Shown in pieces: positions 27,139 to 36,141 of a DNA stretch of 64,000 nucleotides (within the stretch, counting starts at the first letter, position 1; every line of letters starts with the position of its first letter). The notes beneath the pieces are model-generated. The model was not told the origin of the DNA. It was given only the letters and a program-made list of their open reading frames with translations, and ran no database searches. The stretch comes from JAOUFP01 sp963801505 (GTDB taxonomy: Bacteria; Nitrospirota; Thermodesulfovibrionia; Thermodesulfovibrionales; UBA6898): contig CAWDEY010000018.1 in NCBI GenBank assembly GCA_963801505.1, positions 1 through 64,000 on the forward strand, in the 5' to 3' direction. A program made the translations under genes and the position numbers.

Positions 27139-29861
27139 ATGCACTGGCACCAAAAAACAGTTCAATCTGTTGTAGAAGAACTGAACACGTCTTTAAAGGG
27201 TGTATCAACAGAAGAAGCGCAAAAACGTCTGTTGGAATATGGCCCGAATGAATTAAAGGAGAAAAAGAAAAAGACCCCGCTGATGATGTTCCTTGATCAG
27301 TTCAGGGACTTTATGATCCTTGTCCTTATTGCAGCGGCCCTTATTTCAGGCTTCATCGGCGAGTTGTCAGACACCATCGCCATCATTGTCATTGTTGTCC
27401 TGAACGCGGTTGTAGGTTTTATACAGGAATACAGGGCTGAAAAAGCCATAGCGGCACTCAAAAAAATGGCTGCACCCTCGGCAACGGTCATGAGAAACAT
27501 GATGCCTGAAAACATCTCTGCTTCTGAGCTCGTGCCTGGTGATATAGTAATGCTTGAGGCAGGACGAATTGTACCTGCGGATATGAGATTGATTGAAGCC
27601 GCACAGTTTAAAGTAGAAGAGGCCGCACTTACCGGCGAATCCCTGCCTGTTGAAAAAAATACCGAAGCGCTGCATGACGAACACCTACCTATGGGCGACA
27701 GAAAAAATATGGCGTACAAGGGTACTTTTGTGACTTCAGGACGAGGGGCCGGAATTATTGTGGCAACAGGCATGGGCACCGAGCTTGGCAGGATTGCTAC
27801 AATGCTTCAGGAAGAAGAGGAGGTAAAGACACCCCTTCAAAAAAGACTTGCTACCTTCGGGCGGAAACTTGCCATAGCCGTGCTTGTCATTTGCGCCATT
27901 GTTTTCGGCATAGGCATAATGAGGGGAGAACCGCCTTTGTTGATGCTCCTCACTGCTATCTCGCTTGCTGTAGCCGCAATCCCGGAGGCGCTTCCTGCTG
28001 TAATAACAATATCCCTAGCATTGGGGGCAAAAAAACTCATCACGCAACACGCCCTGATAAGAAAACTGCCTGCTGTTGAGACCCTCGGCTCTGTGACTTA
28101 TATCTGCTCTGACAAAACAGGGACTCTTACATTAAACAAAATGACGGTTGAAGAGATGTGGGTGGATGGAAAGATAATAGGAGTCAGGGATTTGGGATTT
28201 GGAATTAGTAAAGAGGTCCAACCCCTAAGCGCCACCCCCAATCCCTTTTTCTGACAGCCCTTGGTTTGAGCAATGACGCAGAGATGGGCGCTGATGGCAC
28301 GGTCATGGGCGACCCCACTGAAATTGCGCTTTATGATATAGCAAAGAAACAGGGTTTTGAGAAAAAAGAACTGGAAAATAATTTTGCTAGAGTAGCGGAA
28401 ATCCCGTTTGATTCCGACAGAAAATGCATGACAACATTTCATAAAACAGGGGTTGGGGTGCAGGGGTTAGGGGTTAGTAAAGAAGAACTAATCGCTAATC
28501 CCCAAGCCCCAATCCCTAATCCCCAGTATATCTCTTTCACAAAAGGGGCCACAGACGTTCTGATAGAAAAGTCAGAAAATATTTTAACATCAGCGGGATT
28601 AAAGTCTCTTGATATTCAGGAGATGAACAGGATGAATGAACGGATGGCTGCTGATGGTCTCAGGGTCCTCTGTATTACAATGAGAACGTGGGACGTCCTG
28701 CCTGCTGATATGTCTGCAGGGACTGTTGAAACCGGTCTTACGGTTTTAGGCCTTACAGGTATGATAGACCCGCCAAGGGAAGAAGCCAAAGAAGCTGTGG
28801 CAATGTGCCAGGTAGCCGGGATAAAGCCTGTAATGATAACAGGCGACCATCCCATTACTGCCCGGGTGATAGCCGGGAGGCTGGGCATCATAGAAGATGA
28901 TTCAAAGGCGATCATAACCGGAAGAGAGCTTGAGAAATTATCATTAGAGGAATTTGAGGAAAGGGTTGAGGGTATCAGGGTGTACGCAAGGGTCGCCCCT
29001 GAACAGAAATTAAAAATAGTGAAGGCCCTTCAGGACAAGGGCCAGTTTGTCGCGATGACGGGTGACGGGGTAAATGACGCCCCAGCATTAAAAAGGGCGG
29101 ACATCGGAGTGGCCATGGGGATTACCGGGACTGACGTCTCTAAGGAAGCTGCTCACATGATACTCCTTGACGACAATTTTGCTACCATAGTAAAGGCCGT
29201 TAAGGAAGGAAGAAAGATTTATGACAACATCAGAAAGTTCATAAAATATCTCCTGACCACAAATTCAGGGGAGATATGGACCCTCTTTCTTGCCCCTCTG
29301 GTCGGCTTGCCGATACCCCTGCTTCCGATCCATATACTCTGGATCAATCTGGTGACAGACGGACTCCCCGCGCTTGCCCTGTCAGCAGAACCCGCGGAGG
29401 GAGATGTAATGAGCAGACCTCCAAGACATCCGAAAGAAAGCATCTTCGCCCACGGCCTGGGATTGCATGCGATATGGGTTGGACTCCTGATGGGCGGAGT
29501 GGTACTCTTTGTCCAGGCCTGGTCGATCACGACCGGACATAGCCACTGGCAGACGATGGTATTTACAGTCCTCTGTCTGACGCAATTGGGCCACGTACTG
29601 GCCATAAGATCGGAAAAAGAATCATTGTTCAAAATAGGGTTGTTCTCTAATAAATTCGTACTGGGTGCAGTCATACTAACCTTTGCCATGCAGATGGTTA
29701 CAATTTATGTGCCTTTTTTAAACCCGATATTCAAGACTGAGCCTTTGACCTTCAGCGAATTGATGTTGACCCTTGTTTTGTCATCTGTAGTCTTTATCGC
29801 AGTGGAGATTGAAAAATGCATAAAACGTCGGCATAGTGAAAAAAATGGCGGAGCCGTATGA
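27139..29861 (+). CDS. P2-type cation-transporting ATPase (Mn2+/Ca2+ exporter), one frameshift
   Basis: A P-type pump of about 906 residues. It has an actuator-domain TGES loop (AALTGESLPV near 172), M4 motif IPEALPAV, the phosphorylated Asp in CSDKTGTLT (near 324), KGATD in the nucleotide domain, and MTGDGVNDAPALKRADIG. About ten membrane segments are expected. An extra T near 28248 shifts the frame between TPNPF and LTALGLSND. Two low-complexity stretches (28181-28246 and 28447-28525) are palindromic repeats read in frame inside the nucleotide-binding domain. The Mn2+ riboswitch upstream argues for manganese export, though family sequence alone would also fit calcium. Confidence 0.9.
28181..28246. 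repeat. Palindromic repeat inside the ATPase gene, copy A
   Basis: GGGATTTGGGATTTGG-type bases on the left mirror CCCCAATCCC on the right, around AATTAGTAAAGAGG. It encodes GVRDLGFGISKEVQPLSATPNP, which has no counterpart in the ATPase family. It begins right after the KIIG strand of the nucleotide-binding domain. The frame break at about 28248 lies at its right edge. Confidence 0.65.
28447..28525. repeat. Palindromic repeat inside the ATPase gene, copy B
   Basis: GGGGTTGGGG...GGGGTTAGGGGTTAGT on the left is mirrored by CTAATCGCTAATCCCC...CCCAATCCC on the right. It shares GGTTAGTAAAGA with copy A. The frame stays open, encoding a Gly/Pro/Asn-rich loop between TTFHK and YISFTKGATD, which are normally close together in this family. 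Confidence 0.7.
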
Positions 29862-29865
29862 TCCA

Positions 29866-29896
29866 CGAAACAGCCGCTGTTTCGCGGCCTTTTATC
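29866..29896 (+). terminator. Possible terminator after the ATPase
   Basis: CGAAACAG-CCG-CTGTTTCG is a perfect 8-bp stem 5 bases after the stop, followed by CGGCCTTTTAT. The T-tract is short and set back by five bases. Confidence 0.4.
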
Positions 29897-29962
29897 ATAG
29901 ATGCCACCAGGCAGTTGAAGTGAGGCCTTCCGGGGTTTTGGTGCCTTGACGCAATTTCCTCG

Positions 29963-30367
29963 TCAGTTTTTTTTACCGAAATCGACTTTAATTACCTTTT
30001 CTTTTGATTGAAAACCCGCTTTTTGGACAGCTGCTTTGCCTTTAACTGCCTCCTTTGTAGCAGGGGCGACTGAAAACTGGGCATTCAGCTCAGGGGAGAA
30101 AATTGATGTTATGCTCTCGGGCGGTATAAAACACTTTTCTGTTTTTGTACCAAAGCCGAGTGTTGCCGAGATGCCTTGCTCGTTCCATTCGAATTTCATC
30201 CCCGTGTTGAATACCAGTATGAGGCCTTTTTCTTTTTCTTCTGTCAGAAAGCCCCTTTCTCCGATCAAAACGTCGTCAGAGTAACTCACGTGAATAAAGA
30301 CCCTGCCTGCCATGTCAAGCAGTTCAAAGAAAACATGTTTCTTAAGGTCGGCTAAATCCTTTGGCAA
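29963..30367 (-). CDS. SspB-like protein, possible ClpXP adaptor
   Basis: The 134-residue protein has the general plan of stringent starvation protein B: a helical start (LADLKKHVFFELLD), a beta-rich core (RVFIHVSYSDDVLIGERGF, then LILVFNTGMKFEWNEQGISATLGF), a CFIPPESITSIFS block, and a flexible Lys-rich C-terminal tail. SspB delivers tagged proteins to ClpXP through such a tail. The match is by pattern only, so the role is tentative. It stands alone. Confidence 0.55.
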   Translation of the reverse strand: MPKDLADLKKHVFFELLDMAGRVFIHVSYSDDVLIGERGFLTEEKEKGLILVFNTGMKFEWNEQGISATLGFGTKTEKCFIPPESITSIFSPELNAQFSVAPATKEAVKGKAAVQKAGFQSKEKVIKVDFGKKN

Positions 30368-30696
30368 AATATTTCTCCTTTTTTTATTTCACGGTCTGCT
30401 TTGCACATGTATTAAGGAGCTCAAAAGTTTTCGTGAGAAGTTCCGAGATATGAGATTACTTCGCTCCGCTCGCAGTGACAAACAGCGTGATACAGCGTCA
30501 TTGCGAGCAGTAACGCGACGAAGCAATCTCAGATTACTTATGAATCTCATTAATAAAGTCAGAATTATATGTAAATTCCGACTCTGTTAAAAGCATAATA
30601 TGGTGATAATATATATGTCAAAAACTCACGGAGGGCGAAGACTATAAAGAGAAGGCCTGTTTGGCAATAATGGCCTGAAAAAGTTAATATAAACAG
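30368..30696. repeat. Intergenic region with inverted repeat (GAGATT...AATCTC family)
   Basis: At 30450-30535 TGAGATTACTTCGCTCCGCTCGCAG is mirrored by GCGAGCAGTAACGCGACGAAGCAATCTCA about 35 bases later. This is a widespread palindromic intergenic repeat type in environmental bacteria. The rest of the 330-base gap shows no gene. Confidence 0.65.
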
Positions 30697-31173
30697 ATGA
30701 AAAAACATGAGGGAAAGTCTTTTGTTGAAATATTTGCAGACGGTGCCTGCAGCGGAAATCCCGGCATCGGTGGATTTGGGGCGATATTGAGGTCGGGTGA
30801 CAAATGCAGGGAATTATCCGGATGCGAGAAATTGACAACGAACAACAGGATGGAGATGATGGCTGTTATTTCGGCCCTTGAGGCCCTGAGAAAGCCCTGC
30901 AGCGTCAGAATCACGACAGATTCGAAGTATATTGTGAAGGGTATGACAGAATGGATAGATGGCTGGATCAAAAATAAATGGAAAAACTCCCAGAGGAAAG
31001 ATGTGCTGAACAGGGACCTGTGGGAAAGGCTTTTAATGGCCTCAGAGGACCATGATATAAAATGGGAATGGATAAAGGGCCATAACGGGCATTATGAAAA
31101 TGAGAGATGCGATCTCCTTGCCAGGGAAGCAATAATCAAATACCGGATGGAAACTCAAAATGAGAAAGCCTGA
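30697..31173 (+). CDS. rnhA: Ribonuclease HI
   Basis: RNase HI cuts RNA in RNA-DNA hybrids. The 158-residue product has the four acidic catalytic residues: Asp in FADGACSGNPG (near 14), Glu in NNRMEMMA, Asp in ITTDSKY and a late Asp in NERCDLLARE. The basic handle region and WIKGHNGHYENE complete the family pattern. It overlaps the U32 gene by 14 bases. Confidence 0.96.
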   Translation: MKKHEGKSFVEIFADGACSGNPGIGGFGAILRSGDKCRELSGCEKLTTNNRMEMMAVISALEALRKPCSVRITTDSKYIVKGMTEWIDGWIKNKWKNSQRKDVLNRDLWERLLMASEDHDIKWEWIKGHNGHYENERCDLLAREAIIKYRMETQNEKA

Positions 31174-32419
31174 GCTGCTTGCTCCCGCAGGCGATTTTGA
31201 AAAGCTCAGGACGGCCCTGCACTATGGCGCTGATGCCGTCTATATAGGTGACTCCAGATTCAGCCTCAGGGGAAAGGCAGGAAACTTTCAGGATGAGCAA
31301 TTGAAGGATGCCATAGCGTATGCGCATGCCCACAATGCCAGGGCTTATGTGACAGCTAATATATTCGCCCATAACAGGGACCTTTTGGCAGTGGAAGAGC
31401 ATGCCAGGCTGCTTAAGGATCTCGGGCCTGATGCAGTGATTGTCTCAGATCCGGGTATATTCAGAATATTCAGAAGGATTGCTCCGGAGATCGATATCCA
31501 TATCAGTACCCAGGCGAATATCACCAATGTTGAAACAGCAAGATTCTGGGAGGACCTCGGTGCCAGGAGAATTATACTTGCAAGGGAACTCTCCATTGAA
31601 GAGATAAAGGAGATCCGTGCAAAGACTAGCATGGAAATCGAGGTATTTGTTCATGGCTCGATATGCATATCCTATTCCGGCAGATGCTATATAAGCAGCT
31701 TTCTGGCTTCGAGAAGCGCAAATCGCGGGGAATGCACCAATTCGTGCAGATGGAGCTACAGTCTGATGGAGGAGAAAAGACAGGGTGAATATCTCCCGGT
31801 CTTTGAAGACGAGAGGGGGACGTATATCATGAGTTCCAGGGACCTCTGCATGATAGAACACCTGCCTCTCCTTCTTGAGGCAGGTATTGACAGCTTCAAG
31901 ATAGAGGGAAGGATGAAAGGGATAAACTATGTTGCGGGTGTTGTAAAGCTATACCGGGAGGCTGTTGATGCCATAGGCAAAGAAGATTATGCCGGGCTCC
32001 AGGTAAAATGGCGGCAGGAACTCTCCATGTTTAGCAGCAGGGGTTATACCACAGGTATGTTTTTTGGAAAACAGCCGGAAACTGATTATAATTTTGATGG
32101 TGAAAGTTACAGGATGAGCCATGAGCTTGTGGGGGTTGTCCTTAAGGTATATGGTAACACAGCACAGGTCGCGTTGAGGAACAGACTGGACCTGGGAGAT
32201 GAGGTGGAATTTCTTTCGCCAGGCCTTGAAGGGAATAAATATGAGGTAGAAGCAATGCATGATTCAGAGGGCTTTGCTATTACTTCTGCCAGGAACGAGG
32301 AACTGATATCCATGCACGTACCTGACTGTGTCAGGGAGCATGATCTTATCAGAAGGGACAAGGATTTAAGGGGTAGCAAAAGGCATGCGCTCATTGTTAC
32401 CGGGGATACACATTGCTGA
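31160..32419 (+). CDS. Peptidase U32 family protein
   Basis: The 419-residue protein opens PELLAPAGDFEKLRTALHYGADAVYIG, the U32 start. It contains the family signature EVFVHGSICISYSGRCYIS (residues 161-179) followed by a Cys cluster (GECTNSC). Characterised relatives (RlhA, TrhP, UbiU/V) act in RNA hydroxylation or ubiquinone synthesis and bind a [4Fe-4S] cluster, so the peptidase name may mislead. It is co-transcribed with rnhA and the TPR gene. Confidence 0.88.
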   Translation: MRKPELLAPAGDFEKLRTALHYGADAVYIGDSRFSLRGKAGNFQDEQLKDAIAYAHAHNARAYVTANIFAHNRDLLAVEEHARLLKDLGPDAVIVSDPGIFRIFRRIAPEIDIHISTQANITNVETARFWEDLGARRIILARELSIEEIKEIRAKTSMEIEVFVHGSICISYSGRCYISSFLASRSANRGECTNSCRWSYSLMEEKRQGEYLPVFEDERGTYIMSSRDLCMIEHLPLLLEAGIDSFKIEGRMKGINYVAGVVKLYREAVDAIGKEDYAGLQVKWRQELSMFSSRGYTTGMFFGKQPETDYNFDGESYRMSHELVGVVLKVYGNTAQVALRNRLDLGDEVEFLSPGLEGNKYEVEAMHDSEGFAITSARNEELISMHVPDCVREHDLIRRDKDLRGSKRHALIVTGDTHC

Positions 32420-33096
32420 GTAAATTTTTTCTTTTCTATCTATTGTACTGGTTATTGGGAAATCCATTTCTTGCAATCATTGTCATTCTGGTAATTTATT
32501 TGACGATAGACAGGACTTTTTTTGGTTTTATCCCCGACCCTTTTAAGGCCTTTAAAAAAGCCGGGAGGATCAGAGAACTGCAGAAAACCATATTAATAAA
32601 TCCCCATGATGCAAGGTCCCTGAAAGAGCTGGGCATATTCATGATCGAGAAAAAAGATTACAGAAAAGCCCGTGATTTTCTGGAAAAAGCCGCAAGCAAG
32701 TTGTCCGATGACCCTGAGTTTAACTATTATTACGGTCTGTCCATGGCAAGATGCGGAGACATACAGCAAGGCAGGGCATTAGTTGACGCTGCCCTGAAGA
32801 ATTCCCCAGGTCTCAAGTACGGTGAACCGTATATGATGATGGCAGAGGTTTATATTGATAATGGAGACTTCAGCAGCGCACTCCCGCTTCTGAAGAACTT
32901 TGAGAATATCCATTCGTCAAGCTCAAGGGGATTTTATCAGATGGGATTAGTAAGATTGAAGCTTGGCATGAAAGAGGAAGGGACAGAATACCTGAAAAAA
33001 GCTATAGAGGCTTTTAAGGCCTCCCCGCGCTTTAAACGTAAAGTGGACAGGAAATGGGCGTGGAAGGCAAGGGCGCTGTTAAGGAAGGCCCTGTAG
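32413..33096 (+). CDS. Membrane-anchored TPR protein
   Basis: An N-terminal hydrophobic segment (residues 5-32) anchors a cytoplasmic domain of about four tetratricopeptide repeats. Examples are ARSLKELGIFMIEKKDYRKARDFLEKA near 69 and GFYQMGLVRLKLGMKEEGTEYLKKA near 176. Start overlaps the U32 stop. Partner unknown. Confidence 0.75.
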   Translation: MLSKFFLFYLLYWLLGNPFLAIIVILVIYLTIDRTFFGFIPDPFKAFKKAGRIRELQKTILINPHDARSLKELGIFMIEKKDYRKARDFLEKAASKLSDDPEFNYYYGLSMARCGDIQQGRALVDAALKNSPGLKYGEPYMMMAEVYIDNGDFSSALPLLKNFENIHSSSSRGFYQMGLVRLKLGMKEEGTEYLKKAIEAFKASPRFKRKVDRKWAWKARALLRKAL

Positions 33097-33131
33097 ATGA
33101 CAGGTGAGCAATATAAAACAGGGGTGCAGAT

Positions 33132-33593
33132 ATGTTGAAAAGACCTTTGCCCCCCCAGGAAGATCTGATCAGGTGTCCTGTATGTGAATATCACTTTAAA
33201 AGGGAGGAAGGGTTCACCTGCAGTAGATGCAGGAGAGGTATTTTATGCAAAAGACACAGGGTCGCAGGGACAAAAGAATGTGCAAGCTGTGTTGTTGAGC
33301 GCAGACATAAGGAACTCTCTGACCTCAGAGAGCAGGAGAGTAGCCTTAAGAGTTTTCTCAGACTTCTTCAGTTCATTTTTCTCGTGTTTGCAGTTTTTTT
33401 TATTGCATTGAAAATAGGGCTGGAAGATACTGTGGAATTTCTGAAAAACAGCTTTATGATAGATATCCTGCCTTATATCGGAGGCGGTGCTTTTTTAGGT
33501 TATATAGTTGTTTATTTTGTCCTCAGTAACCAAAAGGAAAAAACCCTTAAGCTTGAAAACGTGATCAGGAAAATGAGGTTGGCAGGCAAATGA
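33132..33593 (+). CDS. Zinc-ribbon membrane protein of unknown function
   Basis: The N-terminal half has Cys pairs CPVC, CSRC, C-x2-H and CASC, likely to bind two zinc ions in a B-box or double-ribbon arrangement. A short coiled coil follows, then two membrane segments (about 78-98 and 112-133). No function can be assigned. Confidence 0.7.
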   Translation: MLKRPLPPQEDLIRCPVCEYHFKREEGFTCSRCRRGILCKRHRVAGTKECASCVVERRHKELSDLREQESSLKSFLRLLQFIFLVFAVFFIALKIGLEDTVEFLKNSFMIDILPYIGGGAFLGYIVVYFVLSNQKEKTLKLENVIRKMRLAGK

Positions 33594-33630
33594 ATATATC
33601 TGCAGAGAACAAATTCTGAAATCACAGCAA

Positions 33631-34971
33631 TTGAAAATATTCTTCTCCGGAATAGGCGGCAGCGGGGTCTCAGCCATAGCAGGGTTCATGGCTGATAAAG
33701 GTCATTTTATTGCCGGCTCTGACCGGCTTTTTGACTTATCATTCGAGCATCCGGTCCGTACAAGACTGGAAGAAACTGGTATTGCCATCTTTCCCCAAAA
33801 CGGACAGGGGCTTGACGGGTCTTTTGACCTTGCTGTTTTCAGCACCTCGGTCGAAAAAAGCAATCCTGATTTTATAAAAGCTGAAAAGCTCGGAATTTCC
33901 CTGAAGACCCGTCCGGAATATCTGTCGCAAATTGTATCTGATTACAGGACAATAGCTGTGGCAGGAACTAGCGGCAAGTCTACTACCTCCGGAATGCTGG
34001 CTTTTCTCATGCAGCGTCTGGGAATGTCGCCGAATTTTATCGGCGGCGGACGGGTCAAGCAGTTTCGGACATCGAGGAATTCAGGAAATTATTTTGCCGA
34101 CTCTTCCGACCTCCTGATTATTGAGGCCTGTGAGTCTGACGGGACTATAGTAAACTATAAGCCTTTCTATTCAATTATTTTAAACCTTGACCTTGACCAC
34201 CATTCTATTGATCAGACTGCCGTCATGTTTGAGAAACTTTCAGATAATACCTCAGGGCTTGTGTTTGTCTGCGCTGACGATAAAAACCTGGCGTCCGCTA
34301 ACATCAGGAACGCACGCCTTTTTTCTATCCGGCTGGACTCTGAATATCAGGCAAGGGACATCGAATACCATCCGCTCGGAACTGTTTTCAGGCTCAATGG
34401 TCATGAGTTCAAAATCTCTTTGCCGGGGGAGTACAATCTCTACAACGCTCTCGCATGCATATCATTACTTTCAGAACTGGGAATAAGTCCGGAGGCGATA
34501 GCTACCGTACTCCCCGAATTTACGGGTATTGAAAGAAGGTTTGATATACATCGCAATGACGGCAGATATCTGGTCATAGACGATTATGCCCACAATCCCC
34601 ACAAGATCCATAGTCTTATCGGAGCAATACAGATGATAAGCGATAAAGTCTGTTATATCTTCCAGCCCCATGGTTATGGACCGACAAGGCTTATGAAAGA
34701 GGGCTATATCGAGACGTTTGCAAAAGGCTTGAGGAGTTCCGACCATCTGGTACTGTTACCGATCTATTACGCTGGGGGGACGGCTGCAAAGGACATTTCA
34801 AGTAAAGACCTTGCAGAAGGAGTGGCAGCCTCAGGCAGATCAGTCGAGGTCCTTGAAGACCGCTCTGACGTTTTGAAGAAGACCGGCCTGTGGGACACCT
34901 ATGTTGTCCTTGGCGCAAGGGATGATACGCTCTCTGAGCTTGCGGAGCAGGTTGCGAGGGAATTAGGGTAA
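33631..34971 (+). CDS. Mur ligase family protein, MurC/Mpl-like
   Basis: A 446-residue ATP-dependent ligase. The N-terminal UDP-binding motif is FSGIGGSGVSAIAGF, the P-loop AGTSGKSTTSGMLAF (near 112), EACESDGT (near 169), ERRFDIH and DDYAHNPHKI near 321. The layout matches MurC and the recycling ligase Mpl. It lies away from any mur cluster, which favours a recycling or specialised role. Start is TTG at 33631 with no strong ribosome-binding site. Confidence 0.82.
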   Translation: MKIFFSGIGGSGVSAIAGFMADKGHFIAGSDRLFDLSFEHPVRTRLEETGIAIFPQNGQGLDGSFDLAVFSTSVEKSNPDFIKAEKLGISLKTRPEYLSQIVSDYRTIAVAGTSGKSTTSGMLAFLMQRLGMSPNFIGGGRVKQFRTSRNSGNYFADSSDLLIIEACESDGTIVNYKPFYSIILNLDLDHHSIDQTAVMFEKLSDNTSGLVFVCADDKNLASANIRNARLFSIRLDSEYQARDIEYHPLGTVFRLNGHEFKISLPGEYNLYNALACISLLSELGISPEAIATVLPEFTGIERRFDIHRNDGRYLVIDDYAHNPHKIHSLIGAIQMISDKVCYIFQPHGYGPTRLMKEGYIETFAKGLRSSDHLVLLPIYYAGGTAAKDISSKDLAEGVAASGRSVEVLEDRSDVLKKTGLWDTYVVLGARDDTLSELAEQVARELG

Positions 34972-35009
34972 TATTAGTATCGGTTTACCGAAGGGCCGGG
35001 AGTGCAACT

Positions 35010-35198
35010 TTACCAGGATTGCATTTCTCTCTTTAAGTCTTCAATTGAGGTTGACTCTCCGCGTTCGACTGCCGCTCTGCCTTTCTTGACTTTGTCAATC
35101 ACATAAAGTTCATACATAATGTCGTCGATATTTGCTGTTTCCCGCAGTTTTGAAATTGCCTTGATTGCTTCTTGTTTCAATGTCTCCACTGTCAGCAC
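35010..35198 (-). CDS. Small antitoxin-like protein
   Basis: A 62-residue charged helical protein (TANIDDIMYELYVIDKVKKGRAAVERGES, then IEDLKREMQ). It resembles small proteins often encoded next to RelE/ParE-type toxins. No toxin gene is visible downstream: the Mur ligase gene ends 40 bases away on the other strand. It follows the antitoxin-like gene at 35215. Confidence 0.6.
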   Translation of the reverse strand: MLTVETLKQEAIKAISKLRETANIDDIMYELYVIDKVKKGRAAVERGESTSIEDLKREMQSW

Positions 35199-35214
35199 CT
35201 CCTTTTGTTCAAAC

Positions 35215-35406
35215 TTATGAATATTCTATAAGCCCATCAGCCTTTAACCTTTTCTTCAGATCTTCAAAACTGATAGTCGTCTCATCTTTGCTCTCCGCTA
35301 TAACGGCAAGATCGTGAATATCTTCAAGAAGCTCCTCATAATCTTCCATCGGCAAAATGACGGCTTTCTTGATGCCTGCTTCATCTACAATAAATTGAGT
35401 ATCCAT
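35215..35406 (-). CDS. Phd/YefM-like antitoxin
   Basis: A 63-residue protein with a short beta start (QFIVDEAGIKKAVILPMEDYEELLED), which is the Phd/YefM core, then ISFEDLKKRLKADGLIE. Such antitoxins bind DNA with the N-terminus and toxin with the C-terminus. It starts after GGAGGTG and is followed by a second antitoxin-like gene rather than a toxin. Confidence 0.65.
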   Translation of the reverse strand: MDTQFIVDEAGIKKAVILPMEDYEELLEDIHDLAVIAESKDETTISFEDLKKRLKADGLIEYS

Positions 35407-35409
35407 TGT

Positions 35410-35652
35410 TCACCTCCTTATAATTTGAAGCCTTGTTCCATTAGTACCGACAGCGACAAATTTCCCGTTGCCATAGGTAACAGCTTTGAAATAACTAGAC
35501 GTCCCGGAAATTCTGCTACTCCAGGCAGCCCCATCTGAAGAAGCGCAGATAACTTGTTCACAATTGCACTTAGGTGCAACATTTGTCCCGAAAATGGGAT
35601 GAAAGTTGCACGTCGTTGAGTCTATTCCAACTTTGGCTGACGCGGCCCCAGC
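35410..35652 (-). pseudogene. Remnant of an exported beta-propeller repeat protein
   Basis: An open frame of about 80 codons without a start codon ends at a TGA inside the antitoxin ribosome-binding site. It contains the repeat ASSDGAAWSSRISG then FKAVTYGNGKFVAVGTNGT, typical of long propeller proteins with repeated SSDG-W and YGNG-FVAVG units. Only about one repeat remains, so this is the decayed 3' end of a larger gene. Confidence 0.6.
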
Positions 35653-35895
35653 CTAAATGTTCATGTCTTGACACTACCACCTCCTTCAATATCCAGATAG
35701 TCAAGCGGGCTGCGAATCTTGCCCTGGCTCCGTGTGCTTATATGGGTATATATTCGGTCGTCTTACTGGTAGCATGAATATATCTTAAATCCACACCTGC
35801 CTCCAGGATGTGTTACGAAGCTGTGCCGAAAGTTCTCGAAATCGTGATGAGTAATGCGTGATGCGTGAAGGGTTAATTCATTGGAAAATCCCCCC
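35653..35895. other. Accessory intergenic DNA with repeats
   Basis: There is no gene. At 35886-35925 a CCCCCCTCACCCCCC...GGGGG palindrome begins that runs into the neighbouring integrase remnant. The region is part of a decayed accessory block from 35.4 to 36.7 kb. Confidence 0.5.
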
Positions 35896-36141
35896 TCACC
35901 CCCCCTTTGCTAAAGTGGGGGTAATAACAATTTCGCTCTGAAGCACAGGATCAATATAGACTTCTTTTCCTGCGAATATATCGAGAAGGAGTGCAAGGGT
36001 TTTTTGATTGTCCGGAAAGCTCCAGTATTTCCTCACAGGATGCCATCTCCGGCCCTGGATCATCCGGATTTTTTCAACAATGGCTGTATCATAGCGGAAC
36101 GTGGCTGCGATATTTCCCGAAACATCCCTTGAAATATTCAC
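35896..36141 (-). pseudogene. Truncated N-terminal domain of a tyrosine integrase
   Basis: The 81-residue frame (FRYDTAIVEKIRMIQGRRWHPVRKYWSFPD) resembles the N-terminal domain that precedes the catalytic part in many accessory integrases. The catalytic domain is missing. The last dozen codons (TPTLAKGG) are read from a CCCCC/GGGGG palindromic repeat, so repeat insertion probably removed the 3' end. Identification is moderate. Confidence 0.55.

Noticed and set aside
30450..30535. Inverted repeat as a CRISPR fragment
   Set aside because: It is a single palindrome with no regularly spaced direct repeats or cas genes.
35574..35777. 67-codon plus-strand ORF in the accessory gap
   Set aside because: It is the shadow of the propeller remnant on the other strand and shows no coding features.
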